Positions 5,984 through 13,476 of a stretch of DNA of 31,460 bases are shown here, in pieces (position 1 is the stretch's first letter; each line of letters starts with the position of its first letter). The notes beneath the pieces were generated by a model that did not search any database, was not told the origin of the DNA, and saw only the letters and a program-made list of their open reading frames with translations. Source of the DNA: an uncultured Ezakiella sp. (GTDB lineage Bacteria; Bacillota; Clostridia; Tissierellales; Peptoniphilaceae); the NCBI RefSeq assembly GCF_943913045.1, contig NZ_CALTVH010000014.1:1-31460 (forward strand), in the 5' to 3' direction. The position numbers and the translations under genes are program-made.

Positions 5984-7369
5984 TTAGCTGAGCATGGTCT
6001 GTTTTCTTTTGAAATACAATACAAAGCCGTATAGGACGGTGAGACCGTTTGATAGGAGCATGGCTATCCAGATGCCTGTTGAGCCGAGGTTGGTATAGGT
6101 TTTTAAGACCATAATTATTGGCAGTCGGAGTAACCAGAGTCTGGCCAGGGACAAGATCATGGTGAGTTTGGTTTGTCCAAGTCCTTGGAAAAATCCATTT
6201 ATGGCTGAGAAGTAGCCCATAAAGAAGGTGATGGCGGCTGAATAGTACATGTATTCGCTGGCCTGTCTCCAGAGTTCGACGTCTGTTTTGTCTTTGATAA
6301 AGATTGAAAGGAGTGGATCTTTGAAGGCGATCAAGATTGCAGCAGCCACTATTGAGAAGTAGGTGATAATGGTAATGGCTCTTTTAAAGATTGCTTTGGT
6401 CCTTTCTTTGTCACCGGCTCCATAGTTTTGTCCGATAATTGAGGTTAGGGCCATGCCGACACCCATGGCTGCTTGGTTAAAGATATCTGAAATCCTGTTG
6501 CCCATGGCAAAGGCGGCGAGTGTCGTGGTCCCGTAGGATTGGATAAAGCCGTTTAGGATTGTAAAGCCGATGGCTTCTCCAGATGAACCAAGCGATGCAG
6601 GTATGGAGAGGGAGAAGAGTTCGCCGGCAATGTTTTTGTCAAAGTTAAAGCCTAAGAGGTCGACCTCGATGGTAGATTTGGATTTAACGTGTATATATCC
6701 TAGGACAACCAAGAGGACTTTTGATAAAACTGTTGCGTAGGCTGCCCCCTCAAGGCCCATGCCAAGGGCGGGGATGCCGAGGACTGAATCAAAGATAAAA
6801 AATGGGTCCAAGATTACATTGGCCAATGAAGAAATGGCGGAAATGGTCGTGATGGACTTGGTCATGCCTTGGGAGTTTAGGATTGCCTGATAAGAGAAAA
6901 ATATTAAATCAAACAAGAGTCCAAAGGCATTTATTTGTAAAAAGATTATGGACTTTTCTAAAAATGTATCCTTGGCGCCCATCCAGCTGAGGGCTGTGGG
7001 TGCAAGGGCATATAATAAAAAGGAAAAGACCAAGCCCATGGCAATTGAGATGACCATGGAGTGGTTGGCGTAAACCTTAGCCTCGTTTCTCTTGCCGGCT
7101 CCGAGTTTTTGACTCATGAGTGAAGTGGCGGCAATGGAAATCCCAATGCCAAAGGCAATGAAGAGGTATTGTAGTGGCCATATAAAGGCGGTTGCAGCGT
7201 AGTCTTCGGCAGATAATTGGGCAACGTAAATGCCGTCGACAATACCGTAAAAGGTCATGATCAGGTTTGATATCATAAGAGGGATGGATATTTTCATTAT
7301 TACATTAGAAATGTCCCCGTGGATTATAAAGTTTGTTTTGTTTTCTTTGTATGTAGTTTGTTCAGTCAT
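5984..7369 (-). CDS. MATE-family multidrug/toxin efflux transporter
   Basis: The 461-residue membrane protein has the length and about 12 hydrophobic segments expected of MATE (multi-antimicrobial extrusion) antiporters, which export cationic compounds in exchange for Na+ or H+. Supporting motifs: ISIPLMISNLIMTFYGIVDGIYVAQL in the first repeat (residues about 27-52), LGAGKRNEAKVYAN in the first cytosolic loop, and the pseudo-symmetric GQNYGAGDKERTKAIFKRA near 315-333 in the second half. It resembles the DinF/MepA-like bacterial group, but the substrate cannot be read from sequence. The start is supported by GAGGTAAATT before ATG. It is a single-gene unit with its own terminator; no regulator is adjacent. 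Dense repeats lie on both sides. Confidence 0.9.
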   Translation of the reverse strand: MTEQTTYKENKTNFIIHGDISNVIMKISIPLMISNLIMTFYGIVDGIYVAQLSAEDYAATAFIWPLQYLFIAFGIGISIAATSLMSQKLGAGKRNEAKVYANHSMVISIAMGLVFSFLLYALAPTALSWMGAKDTFLEKSIIFLQINAFGLLFDLIFFSYQAILNSQGMTKSITTISAISSLANVILDPFFIFDSVLGIPALGMGLEGAAYATVLSKVLLVVLGYIHVKSKSTIEVDLLGFNFDKNIAGELFSLSIPASLGSSGEAIGFTILNGFIQSYGTTTLAAFAMGNRISDIFNQAAMGVGMALTSIIGQNYGAGDKERTKAIFKRAITIITYFSIVAAAILIAFKDPLLSIFIKDKTDVELWRQASEYMYYSAAITFFMGYFSAINGFFQGLGQTKLTMILSLARLWLLRLPIIMVLKTYTNLGSTGIWIAMLLSNGLTVLYGFVLYFKRKQTMLS

Positions 7370-7453
7370 AATTTACCTCGTTGTGTGTTGTTGTATGTAA
7401 TATATTGTAATGGATATGGAGGTGGTTGTCAAGATAGTTCGCATTTCGTATTA

Positions 7454-7581
7454 AATTTGTTGTTAATTTTGCGACCTTTCCTTGTATTCGACGTTTTATC
7501 TCATTGCGACGTACACATCAGTACGCCTCATTCGATAAAAGTCTCAAGCAAGGAAATCTCATCAAAATTTCCTAACAAATT
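7454..7581. repeat. Family B long structured repeat, copy B2
   Basis: Nearly the same sequence as B1. AATTTGTT (7454-7461) pairs with AACAAATT (7574-7581). The third stem is TTTCCTTG (7477-7484) with CAAGGAAA (7549-7556), against TTGCCTTG/CAAGGCAA in B1: a compensated G-C to T-A change. It lies about 85 bp upstream of the MATE start. Confidence 0.82.
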
Positions 7582-7613
7582 ATGGAGAGCATTTTAATAC
7601 GAAATTACGAAAT

Positions 7614-7739
7614 AATTTACGGTTAAAATCGCGATAAAGGCTTGTTTCGAAATGTCGCTCACTGCGGAGGGCACCCGAGCCCACCTCATTCGCAACATTT
7701 CTGTACTGCGCCTTTTTCATCGATTTTTCCTCGTAAATT
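7614..7739. repeat. Family B long structured repeat, copy B3 (divergent)
   Basis: AATTTACG (7614-7621) with CGTAAATT (7732-7739); AAAATCG (7625-7631) with CGATTTT (7721-7727); AAAGGC (7636-7641) with GCCTTT (7710-7715); GAAATGT (7649-7655) with ACATTTC (7695-7701). Primary sequence is largely unlike B1/B2 but the order of stems and the CGA/TCAT internal loop are the same. It begins 32 bp after B2. Confidence 0.75.
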
Positions 7740-7763
7740 GTGTATACAACTAAATATGAAATG

Positions 7764-7819
7764 AAAAATAATCGGTCTGTAGAGGCAATCCTTTATGGTT
7801 GCCAAAACCGATTATTTTT
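7764..7819 (+). repeat. Family A GTAG-hairpin repeat, copy A8
   Basis: Outer stem AAAAATAATCGGT (7764-7776) with ACCGATTATTTTT (7807-7819), identical to A4, but a different inner stem: GGCAA-T-CC (7784-7791) with GGTTGCC (7797-7803), loop TTTAT; GTAG at 7779-7782. The inner and outer parts therefore vary independently. Confidence 0.86.
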
Positions 7820-7980
7820 TGTATTTGGGGCGGAAATTAATTATCGCAAAACCGATTATTTTATGTATGTAATGTCAAAGCGATATAAAAGATGAATACA
7901 ATTATGTTGCAATTATAAAAAACCAAACGTCATATAAGGGCCGAACGCCTCATCCCGTAAACGGGAATCGGGTCCGGAAT

Positions 7981-8005
7981 GGTCGGGATAAACCGCGACC
8001 GCTAC
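7981..8005 (-). repeat. Family A GTAG-hairpin repeat, copy A9
   Basis: GGTCG-GG (7981-7987), loop ATAAA, CC-G-CGACC (7993-8000) with one bulged G, then CTAC (8002-8005). Inner hairpin only; part of the first 248 bp unit. Confidence 0.7.
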
Positions 8006-8057
8006 AACGCAGAGCGCAATAAAAGATGAAGGCGATTAATAAAAAATCATTATTTAT

Positions 8058-8110
8058 AAAAATAATCGGTCTGCAGTGTCCACTTTATCGTGGACAAAAC
8101 CGATTATTTT
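8058..8110 (+). repeat. Family A hairpin repeat, copy A10 (GCAG variant)
   Basis: AAAAATAATCGGT (8058-8070) with ACCGATTATTTT (8099-8110); inner TGTCCAC (8077-8083) with GTGGACA (8090-8096). The tetranucleotide is GCAG (8073-8076), not GTAG, the only such change in the set. It spans the tandem duplication junction. Confidence 0.82.
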
Positions 8111-8228
8111 ATGTATGTAATGTCAAAGCGATATAAAAGATGAATACAATTATGTTGCAATTATAAAAAACCAAACGTCATATAAGGGCCGAACGCCTCA
8201 TCCCGTAAACGGGAATCGGGTCCGGAAT

Positions 8229-8253
8229 GGTCGGGATAAACCGCGACCGCTAC
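8229..8253 (-). repeat. Family A GTAG-hairpin repeat, copy A11
   Basis: Exact duplicate of A9 within the second 248 bp unit: GGTCGGG from 8229, loop ATAAA, CTAC at 8250-8253. Confidence 0.7.
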
Positions 8254-8306
8254 AACGCAGAGCGCAATAAAAGATGAAGGCGATTAATAAAAAAATCATT
8301 ATTTAT

Positions 8307-8360
8307 AAAAATAATCGGTCTGTAGTGTCCACTTTATCGTGGACAAACCGATTATTTTTT
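8307..8360 (+). repeat. Family A GTAG-hairpin repeat, copy A12
   Basis: AAAAATAATCGGT (8307-8319) with ACCGATTATTTTT (from 8347); GTAG at 8322-8325; inner TGTCCAC (8326-8332) with GTGGACA (8339-8345). Followed by the ATTTGGGGCGAGACTTTTC linker shared with A4. Confidence 0.86.
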
Positions 8361-8389
8361 GTATTTGGGGCGAGACTTTTCGGTCCTAT

Positions 8390-8421
8390 AATGCCGATTG
8401 TCAACATTTGCGTGAGGCATT
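8390..8421 (+). repeat. Family C hairpin, copy C4 (degenerate inner stem)
   Basis: Outer stem AATGCC (8390-8395) with GGCATT (8416-8421), GAT (8396-8398) and TGA (8413-8415) retained; the inner stem is weak. The outer stem differs from C1 by a compensated T-A to C-G pair. The following TTTTTAATTATA...CAATATAA matches the sequence after C2. Confidence 0.65.
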
Positions 8422-8484
8422 TTTAATTATACATCCGCATATCAATATAAAAAATAAATATTGTTTTAAAAATTTTATAAAAAA

Positions 8485-8511
8485 AGAGTTATGAAATTTT
8501 TTCATAACTCT
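8485..8511 (-). terminator. Terminator of the selenium/sulfur operon, overlapping the last gene's end
   Basis: AGAGTTATGAAA (8485-8496) and TTTCATAACTCT (8500-8511) form a 12 bp stem, followed on the minus strand by T's. The 5' arm lies within the last codons of the DUF3343 gene, so the hairpin encodes part of its C-terminus. Confidence 0.88.
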
Positions 8512-8725
8512 CTCCGTTTTGTTTGTAGATGCCGTCGGCGTCTATTTTGTTTGTTTCTAATAGGTCTTTGATTTTATCAGGGTCCAGGTCTGTTTTCCCG
8601 GCGAGTCCACAGGAGCTTGAGATTGCTCTGGGGACTGGGATAAGTCTGAACTCGGGCTCAACTTCCTTGGCCTTTTCCTCTAGGAGGAGGGCATCAGTCA
8701 GTTGGTGGACTGTTATGATATACAT
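8489..8725 (-). CDS. DUF3343 protein (putative Se/S carrier-like)
   Basis: The 78-residue protein resembles the DUF3343 family (putative Se/S carrier-like): an N-terminal beta-strand MYIITVHQLTDALLLEEKA, then RLIPVPRAISSSCGLAGK with a single conserved-position cysteine (residue 39) in a CGL context, and a short C-terminal helix. In this family the cysteine is thought to carry or transfer selenium or sulfur; that role is not proven by sequence. It is the last gene of the yedE-tusA-DUF3343 operon, 15 bp after the TusA-like gene, with AAGGA before its ATG. Its 3' end forms the operon terminator. Confidence 0.8.
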   Translation of the reverse strand: MYIITVHQLTDALLLEEKAKEVEPEFRLIPVPRAISSSCGLAGKTDLDPDKIKDLLETNKIDADGIYKQNGESYEKIS

Positions 8726-8740
8726 ATAGGTCCTTGCCGC

Positions 8741-8947
8741 CTATTTTTTAGCTGTTATGGTTGCTTCGTCAGCAACTTCTTTGACTGTAACTGTGTAGCC
8801 AGCGTCTCTTAAAAATCTGGATACGTTTTCCTTACATACTTCTGTGTCAACTAGTACTTCGATTTGTTTTTCGCCAGCGTCTGCTGCTTCTTTGGCAAGC
8901 ACTACTGGTTCTGGACAGCTAAGTCCTCTTGCGTCGATGTTTTTCAT
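8741..8947 (-). CDS. TusA/SirA-family sulfur (selenium) carrier protein
   Basis: The product of 68 residues, starting MKNIDARGLSCPEPVV, has the CPxP signature of TusA-type sulfur-transfer proteins; C11 would carry a persulfide (or selenide). I place the start at 8947: AGGAGGGAAGCATA precedes that ATG, whereas an upstream in-frame ATG at 8992 lies inside yedE and adds residues unlike the family. It overlaps the yedE stop by one base (TAATG), so the two are translationally coupled. In selenium-metabolism loci a TusA-like domain is often fused to a DsrE-like domain (YedF); here only the TusA part is present and a DUF3343 gene follows. Confidence 0.88.
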   Translation of the reverse strand: MKNIDARGLSCPEPVVLAKEAADAGEKQIEVLVDTEVCKENVSRFLRDAGYTVTVKEVADEATITAKK

Positions 8948-10002
8948 TATGCTTCCCTCCTTGATGTTGCAGCTATGATTAGGGCAACACATAGGCCAAT
9001 GATTACTGCGATCATGCCGTTAGTTGGTACTCCTTTTGGGCTAGCTGCTAGGCCAAAGTTGTGGCAGAATGCTGCACCAACTATTAGACCTAAAACTGTG
9101 ACTGCTGCGTCTTGGTCGCCTTCGCCAGATAGGATTGTTTGTCTGATTGGGCATCCGCCAAGTAGGACTGATGCTAGTCCAACTAGAACCATGCCTAGGA
9201 AGTTCCATAGGTGGTTGGAGTGGGCAACTGGTTGTCCTTCAAAGCCTAGGTTAAAGTTACCTGCGATTAGGTTAACGATAAGTGCTCCTACGATTACGCC
9301 TACAAGTCCCATTAGTGGGGCGTAGTCTTTGATTAAAAATGCGTCTCTAAAGCCTGCTGCTGTGCAGAGTCTGGTTCTTTGTAGGATAGTTCCAACTACT
9401 AGTCCTGCGATCAGTGAAATGATGATTGGAGCGCGCATTGAGCCAGGTCCTTCTTCACTGAAGAAAATAAAGCTAGGTTTAGCTAGTAATAGGATTAAGA
9501 GTGCACAAGCGATAGCTGGCATAATAAATGCGCCAATTTTTGATTGCTTGTGGGCTCTGCCGAGTGAGAATCCTTTTTTGATAAAGACGATTCCGATTAA
9601 GATACCTACGATATAGCCTAAGAGGCCAACGATTGCGTTTAGGTCTCCGCCGCCAATTCTAAGTAACATTCTAAGTGGGCATCCTAAGAATACAAGGGCA
9701 CCGATCATCAAGAAGAATCCGAGGATAAATCTGATCATTGGGCTGCTGCCGCCACGTGACTTAAAGTCTTTACCTATAATAGATGAAATAAATGCTCCGA
9801 GTACAAAACCTAAAATTTCAGGTCTGAGATATTGTACTACTCCTGCTCTGTGTAGACCAAGTCCGCCTGCAACGTCTCTCCAGAAACATGCAACACAGAT
9901 ACCCATGTTTTTAGGGTTTCCCCATACTACTAATAAGCCGCCGATTACGCCGATGATTAGGCCAGCGATAAGTAATGTTAGCTTTCTGTTTTTAGTTTTC
10001 AT
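8947..10002 (-). CDS. yedE: YedE-like membrane transporter, putative selenium/sulfur uptake
   Basis: This 351-residue polytopic protein belongs to the YeeE/YedE family, with about 9-10 hydrophobic segments. Family-typical cysteine motifs: MGICVACFWRD near residues 32-42, LGCPLRML near 107-114, RTRLCTAAGFRD near 209-220 and LGGCPIRQ near 282-289. YeeE/YedE proteins import thiosulfate-like sulfur compounds; the branch next to selenium genes is annotated as a putative selenium transporter. The TusA-like and DUF3343 partners here favour the selenium-linked branch, though selD, selA or selB are not in the window and a sulfur role remains possible. Ribosome site AAGGAGG lies before ATG. Confidence 0.88.
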   Translation of the reverse strand: MKTKNRKLTLLIAGLIIGVIGGLLVVWGNPKNMGICVACFWRDVAGGLGLHRAGVVQYLRPEILGFVLGAFISSIIGKDFKSRGGSSPMIRFILGFFLMIGALVFLGCPLRMLLRIGGGDLNAIVGLLGYIVGILIGIVFIKKGFSLGRAHKQSKIGAFIMPAIACALLILLLAKPSFIFFSEEGPGSMRAPIIISLIAGLVVGTILQRTRLCTAAGFRDAFLIKDYAPLMGLVGVIVGALIVNLIAGNFNLGFEGQPVAHSNHLWNFLGMVLVGLASVLLGGCPIRQTILSGEGDQDAAVTVLGLIVGAAFCHNFGLAASPKGVPTNGMIAVIIGLCVALIIAATSRREA

Positions 10003-10021
10003 AATATACCTCCTTAAGCTA

Positions 10022-10051
10022 ATTATATACCATAATTTAGCCTATTACCAA
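10022..10051 (-). promoter_or_regulatory. Promoter of the yedE operon
   Basis: On the minus strand, TATAAT (10022-10027) with TTGGTA (10046-10051) 18 bp upstream. It is divergent from the lplA promoter. Confidence 0.55.
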
Positions 10052-10059
10052 TAAATTTT

Positions 10060-10086
10060 ATCTATAGCGTGAATGAGTCTATAGAT
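10060..10086. promoter_or_regulatory. Inverted repeat between yedE and lplA, possible operator
   Basis: ATCTATAG (10060-10067) and CTATAGAT (10079-10086) form a palindrome with an 11 bp spacer in the divergent intergenic region; flanking TAAATTTT / ATTTATTTTA extend it imperfectly. It could bind a dimeric regulator; no regulator gene is adjacent. Confidence 0.35.
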
Positions 10087-10153
10087 TTATTTTATAGGTC
10101 AAAGGAGACTTTTAGGGGGATAAATTTTATTTGTGCAAAAATATAAAGTTTTA

Positions 10154-10162
10154 TGTTATAAT
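10154..10162 (+). promoter_or_regulatory. Extended -10 promoter of the lipoate operon
   Basis: TGTTATAAT at 10154-10162; no good -35 at 17 bp. The same nine bases occur before tnaA and the EF-G-like gene. The expected start near 10169 lies only about 9 bases before the chosen ATG of lplA. Confidence 0.55.
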
Positions 10163-10177
10163 ATTAGTGGTGATAAG

Positions 10178-11146
10178 ATGATTTATATTGAAAACAAAAG
10201 TGTAGACCCCAGCTTTAATTTTGCTTTGGAGGAATACTTTTTAAAAAACACTGAACAGTCGGTCTTTATGATCTGGCAAAATGAGCCAACGATTTTAATT
10301 GGCCGCAATCAAAATTTGAAATTGGAAGTCGATACGGACTTTACATCTAAGAATAATATTCATATTATAAGGCGGCTGTCGGGAGGCGGGACTGTCTATT
10401 GCGACTTAAATAATTGCCAGTACTCTATTATTGGTAAAAATACTGGTGAAGCAAACTCCTTTCAGACTTTTGCAAGGCCAGTGGTTGAGGCCCTCAAAAA
10501 ATTGGGCTTGGACGCAGAGTTTACAGGTAGGAATGATATTTTAATCGACGGCAAGAAGGTCAGTGGTAACGCCCAGTACAAGTGGAGGGATAGGATTATC
10601 CACCACGGGACCCTGCTCTTTGGAGCGGACATGGATCTCTTGCAAGGGGCCATCAAGACTCGGGATATAAAATTTGTAGATAAATCTGTAAAGTCAGTTT
10701 CGTCCAGGATTGGGCAAATTGGCTCTATGGTGGACATGGATGTTCAAGAATTTATAAATTATATTCGGGATAATCTGATTGAATTTCATGATATTAAAGA
10801 ATTTCGTCCGCCGACTGAGGCTGAGGTCGAAGCGGCCAATAAATATTTAAAAGATTTTCCTGACCTGATGAACGACCAATCAAGTTTGGAGGCCCAGCAC
10901 TATTATGCGGTTAAGTATCCCTTTGGCTTGGTGGAATATTTTGTGGAGGTCGATGGAGACAAAATAGAAAATATAAAAATGGCTGGAGATTTTTTTGAAG
11001 AAAAAGATATTAAAGAATTTTTATCCGGATTAAAGGGTATGAATATAAATGAGTTAGCTAAGGCTAAGCTCGATATAGAAAAATATATTTTAGGTTTTAA
11101 AGAAGAATATTTTATAAATGATATTTTAAAGGCTATTAAGGAGTGA
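10178..11146 (+). CDS. lplA: Lipoate-protein ligase A
   Basis: It activates free lipoate with ATP and attaches it to a lysine of lipoyl domains (salvage route). Motifs in the 322-residue product: RRLSGGGTVY at 65-74 (the RRxSGGG nucleotide/lipoate loop), GRND near 117-120, and GKKVSGNAQ at 125-133 with the essential-type lysine K127. The C-terminal 90 residues match the accessory domain in position and length. I choose the start at 10178, not the in-frame ATG at 10133: GTGGTGAT precedes it, the N-terminus MIYIENKSVDPSFNFALEEY is family-like, and the extra 15 residues span the probable promoter. It heads lplA-lipA-lpdA, 4 bp before lipA. Confidence 0.9.
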   Translation: MIYIENKSVDPSFNFALEEYFLKNTEQSVFMIWQNEPTILIGRNQNLKLEVDTDFTSKNNIHIIRRLSGGGTVYCDLNNCQYSIIGKNTGEANSFQTFARPVVEALKKLGLDAEFTGRNDILIDGKKVSGNAQYKWRDRIIHHGTLLFGADMDLLQGAIKTRDIKFVDKSVKSVSSRIGQIGSMVDMDVQEFINYIRDNLIEFHDIKEFRPPTEAEVEAANKYLKDFPDLMNDQSSLEAQHYYAVKYPFGLVEYFVEVDGDKIENIKMAGDFFEEKDIKEFLSGLKGMNINELAKAKLDIEKYILGFKEEYFINDILKAIKE

Positions 11147-11150
11147 TTTT

Positions 11151-12062
11151 ATGGCATTAAAAAAGCCTGAATGGTTAAAGATTAAGCTACAGGGCAATCA
11201 AAATTCAAATACAGTTGAGCACACTCTGGGAGATTTTTCTTTGAATACGGTTTGCCAGGAGGCAAATTGTCCAAATAAAATGGAATGCTATGCCAGACGG
11301 ACGGCGACTTTTATGATTATGGGTAAGAATTGCACACGGAATTGTAAGTTTTGCAATGTTACTACCAAGAGGCCAGAGGCTTTGGATCCAGAGGAGCCCA
11401 AAAATGTGGCCATCGCTGTCAAGAAGCTGGGGCTCAAGCACGCAGTTATAACTTCTGTGGACAGGGACGACCTCAAGGATGATTACGGGGCCTATCATTT
11501 TGCGGCTGTGACCAGGGAGATTAAAAAATTAAATCCAAACACCACTGTTGAATTGTTGATCCCAGATATGCACGGGGACAAGAGGCTACTGGATATTATT
11601 TTTGCGGAGAAGCCAGATATTATTAACCACAATGTGGAAGTGGTCGAAGAGTATTTTGATTACATTTGCCCACAATGCGATTTGGACATGAGCCTGGAAG
11701 TTTTGCGTTATGCAAAGGAAAAGGGTTTTATTACCAAGTCGGGCATGATGGTTGGCTTTGGCGAAACAGAAGACATGGTCATCGATATGATGAGGAGGCT
11801 GAGGGAAGTGGATTGCGATATGCTAACCATTGGCCAATATTTGCAGCCATCTAGAAAACATATAGAGGTTAAGGAGTACGTCACACCTGAACAGTTTGAC
11901 AGGTACAGGGACATTGGACTTGAAATGGGCTTTAGGTCGGTTAGCTCGGGCCCATTTGTCAGGAGCTCTTACCACGCAGAGATGCTGGAGGATACAAGCG
12001 AGGGCTTATCGGCAGAAAAACAAAAATTACAAGATAAATTAAATGAAACGGCGCATGCTTAG
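11151..12062 (+). CDS. lipA: Lipoyl synthase (radical SAM)
   Basis: This radical-SAM enzyme inserts two sulfur atoms into protein-bound octanoyl groups. All three ligand sets are visible in the 303-residue product: auxiliary-cluster cysteines C35, C40 and C46 (CQEANCPNKMEC), radical-SAM cysteines C61, C65, C68 (CTRNCKFC), and the C-terminal RSSYHAE at 271-277 whose serine ligates the sacrificial cluster. Also typical are TSVDRDDL near 103-110, KSGMMVGFGE and YLQPSRKH. Ribosome site AAGGAG overlaps the lplA stop. No lipB octanoyltransferase is in the window, so either LplA also loads octanoate or another transferase lies elsewhere. Confidence 0.95.
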   Translation: MALKKPEWLKIKLQGNQNSNTVEHTLGDFSLNTVCQEANCPNKMECYARRTATFMIMGKNCTRNCKFCNVTTKRPEALDPEEPKNVAIAVKKLGLKHAVITSVDRDDLKDDYGAYHFAAVTREIKKLNPNTTVELLIPDMHGDKRLLDIIFAEKPDIINHNVEVVEEYFDYICPQCDLDMSLEVLRYAKEKGFITKSGMMVGFGETEDMVIDMMRRLREVDCDMLTIGQYLQPSRKHIEVKEYVTPEQFDRYRDIGLEMGFRSVSSGPFVRSSYHAEMLEDTSEGLSAEKQKLQDKLNETAHA

Positions 12063-12073
12063 AGGAGGTAAAG

Positions 12074-13465
12074 ATGAAAATAATTATTATCGGAGCAGGT
12101 CCTGGCGGTTACGAAGCTGCTATTAGGGCTGCACAATTGGATAACGAAGTTGTATTAATCGAAAAGGGCCACACTGGTGGCACATGCTTGAATGTTGGTT
12201 GTATTCCAACCAAGACCTTGGTAAAGATTGCTGAAACAGTAGACTCAGTTAATGACGCTGGCAAATTTGGCGTTATGACAGGCGATTACACTCTAGATGA
12301 AGATGTAATTTTCAACCGCAAGGCCCAAGTTGTAGACGGCCTAAGAAAGGGAGTTGAATTCTTATTCTCAGGCTACAAGAACCTAGAATATGTTCGCGGC
12401 TTTGCTAGCTTTAAGGACGAAAAGACTGTTGAAGTTAAGACAGATGATGGCGTCAAGGAATTTACTGGCGATGCAATTATCATTGCAACAGGATCAAAAG
12501 ACCAAAAGAATTTACCTGGATCAGATTTACCAAAGGTTTTATCCTCAACTGATTTACTCAACTTAAAAGAAATTCCAAAGTCCATGATAGTTATTGGTAC
12601 AGGCGTTATCGGCCTTGAATTTGCAAGCATCTATTCACGCTTTGGCACAGATGTTACAGTTATGGGCAACAATTTATTAAAGGTTGCTGATGGGGAAATT
12701 CAAAAGAGATTAAATTCTGTTTTGAAAAACGAAAATCTCAAATTTGCAACCAAGCAAAGGGCTCAGAAGATTGAACAAGACGGCGATATGCTCAAGGTTA
12801 CAACCAAGATGAGAGACAAGGACCAGTTCAAAGAATATGAGGCTGAATATGTGCTCGTTGCCATGGGCAGAGATTGCAACACAGATGGTTTAAATGCAGA
12901 AGCTGCTGGCGTCAAGCTAGAACGCGGCGGAGTTGTGGTAGATGAAAACTTCCAAACATCCACCAAAAATATTTATGCTATTGGCGACGTTGTTTACGGC
13001 AACACCCAACTTGCTCACTTGGCAAGCGCACAAGGTATTAGCTTGGTTGAAAAATTATCTGGCCTTGAACCAAAGACAGATTTGGAAATCGTTCCATCAA
13101 TCGTCTTCTCAATCCCAGAAATTGCCATGGTCGGTAAGACTGAAGAAGAATTAAAAGAAGAAGGGATTGAATACGAAAAATCCAAATTCCTCTACGCTTC
13201 AAACTCAAAATCAGTTTCAGCAGACGAAACCGCAGGCTTTATCAAGATTTTAGCCTCAAAAGACGGCAAGAAAATCCTAGGCTGCCACATAGTTGGTGCC
13301 TACTCAGATTATTTGATCCACTTCGCAGCCATTGCTATGAATAATGGCATCGGCGTTCAAGGATTGTCAGATATGATCTACGCTCATCCGACTGTATCGG
13401 AATTGTTTATGGATGCGGTACAGATGTTGGAGGGTAAGTCTATAAACACTCCAGGTGGACGCTAG
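12074..13465 (+). CDS. lpdA: Dihydrolipoamide dehydrogenase (E3)
   Basis: This FAD flavoenzyme reoxidises dihydrolipoamide on 2-oxoacid dehydrogenase or glycine-cleavage complexes, reducing NAD+. In the 463 residues: GAGPGG FAD motif at 7-12, redox disulfide C38/C43 in GGTCLNVGCIPTK, NAD-binding GTGVIGLEFAS near 176-186, the second FAD motif YAIGDV near 305-310, and the dimer-interface HPTVSE whose His is the catalytic base. Length is normal and no lipoyl domain is fused at the N-terminus. GAGGAGG precedes ATG, 11 bp after lipA. Its partner (glycine-cleavage H/P/T or an E1/E2) is not in the window. A family B repeat begins 11 bp after its stop. Confidence 0.94.
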   Translation: MKIIIIGAGPGGYEAAIRAAQLDNEVVLIEKGHTGGTCLNVGCIPTKTLVKIAETVDSVNDAGKFGVMTGDYTLDEDVIFNRKAQVVDGLRKGVEFLFSGYKNLEYVRGFASFKDEKTVEVKTDDGVKEFTGDAIIIATGSKDQKNLPGSDLPKVLSSTDLLNLKEIPKSMIVIGTGVIGLEFASIYSRFGTDVTVMGNNLLKVADGEIQKRLNSVLKNENLKFATKQRAQKIEQDGDMLKVTTKMRDKDQFKEYEAEYVLVAMGRDCNTDGLNAEAAGVKLERGGVVVDENFQTSTKNIYAIGDVVYGNTQLAHLASAQGISLVEKLSGLEPKTDLEIVPSIVFSIPEIAMVGKTEEELKEEGIEYEKSKFLYASNSKSVSADETAGFIKILASKDGKKILGCHIVGAYSDYLIHFAAIAMNNGIGVQGLSDMIYAHPTVSELFMDAVQMLEGKSINTPGGR

Positions 13466-13476
13466 TATTTCGCGTT

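Larger units (their letters stand above)
7851..8346. repeat. 248 bp tandem duplication
   Basis: Two head-to-tail units, 7851-8098 and 8099-8346, differ at only a few sites (one extra A in the run near 8290, one A fewer near 8346, C/T at 8074/8323). Each starts with a family A right arm, contains CCCGT-AA-ACGGG and an inverted family A hairpin, and ends with the left part of another family A copy, so the junction lies inside a family A palindrome. An orphan right arm at 7851 marks the left boundary. No ORF is conserved in the unit. Confidence 0.88.

Noticed and set aside
7319..7597. Plus-strand frame of 92 codons
   Set aside because: It runs over the MATE start and family B copy B2, has no ribosome site, and its sequence is explained by the palindromic repeat.
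7851..8346. CRISPR-like array
   Set aside because: Only two long, near-identical units without short repeats and unique spacers, and no cas genes.
8864..9325. Plus-strand frame of 153 codons opposite yedE
   Set aside because: It mirrors yedE/TusA codons; no start signal or recognisable domain.
10133..10177. Upstream ATG of lplA at 10133
   Set aside because: It has no ribosome site and the extra codons cover the probable -10 element; the ATG at 10178 gives the family-like N-terminus.
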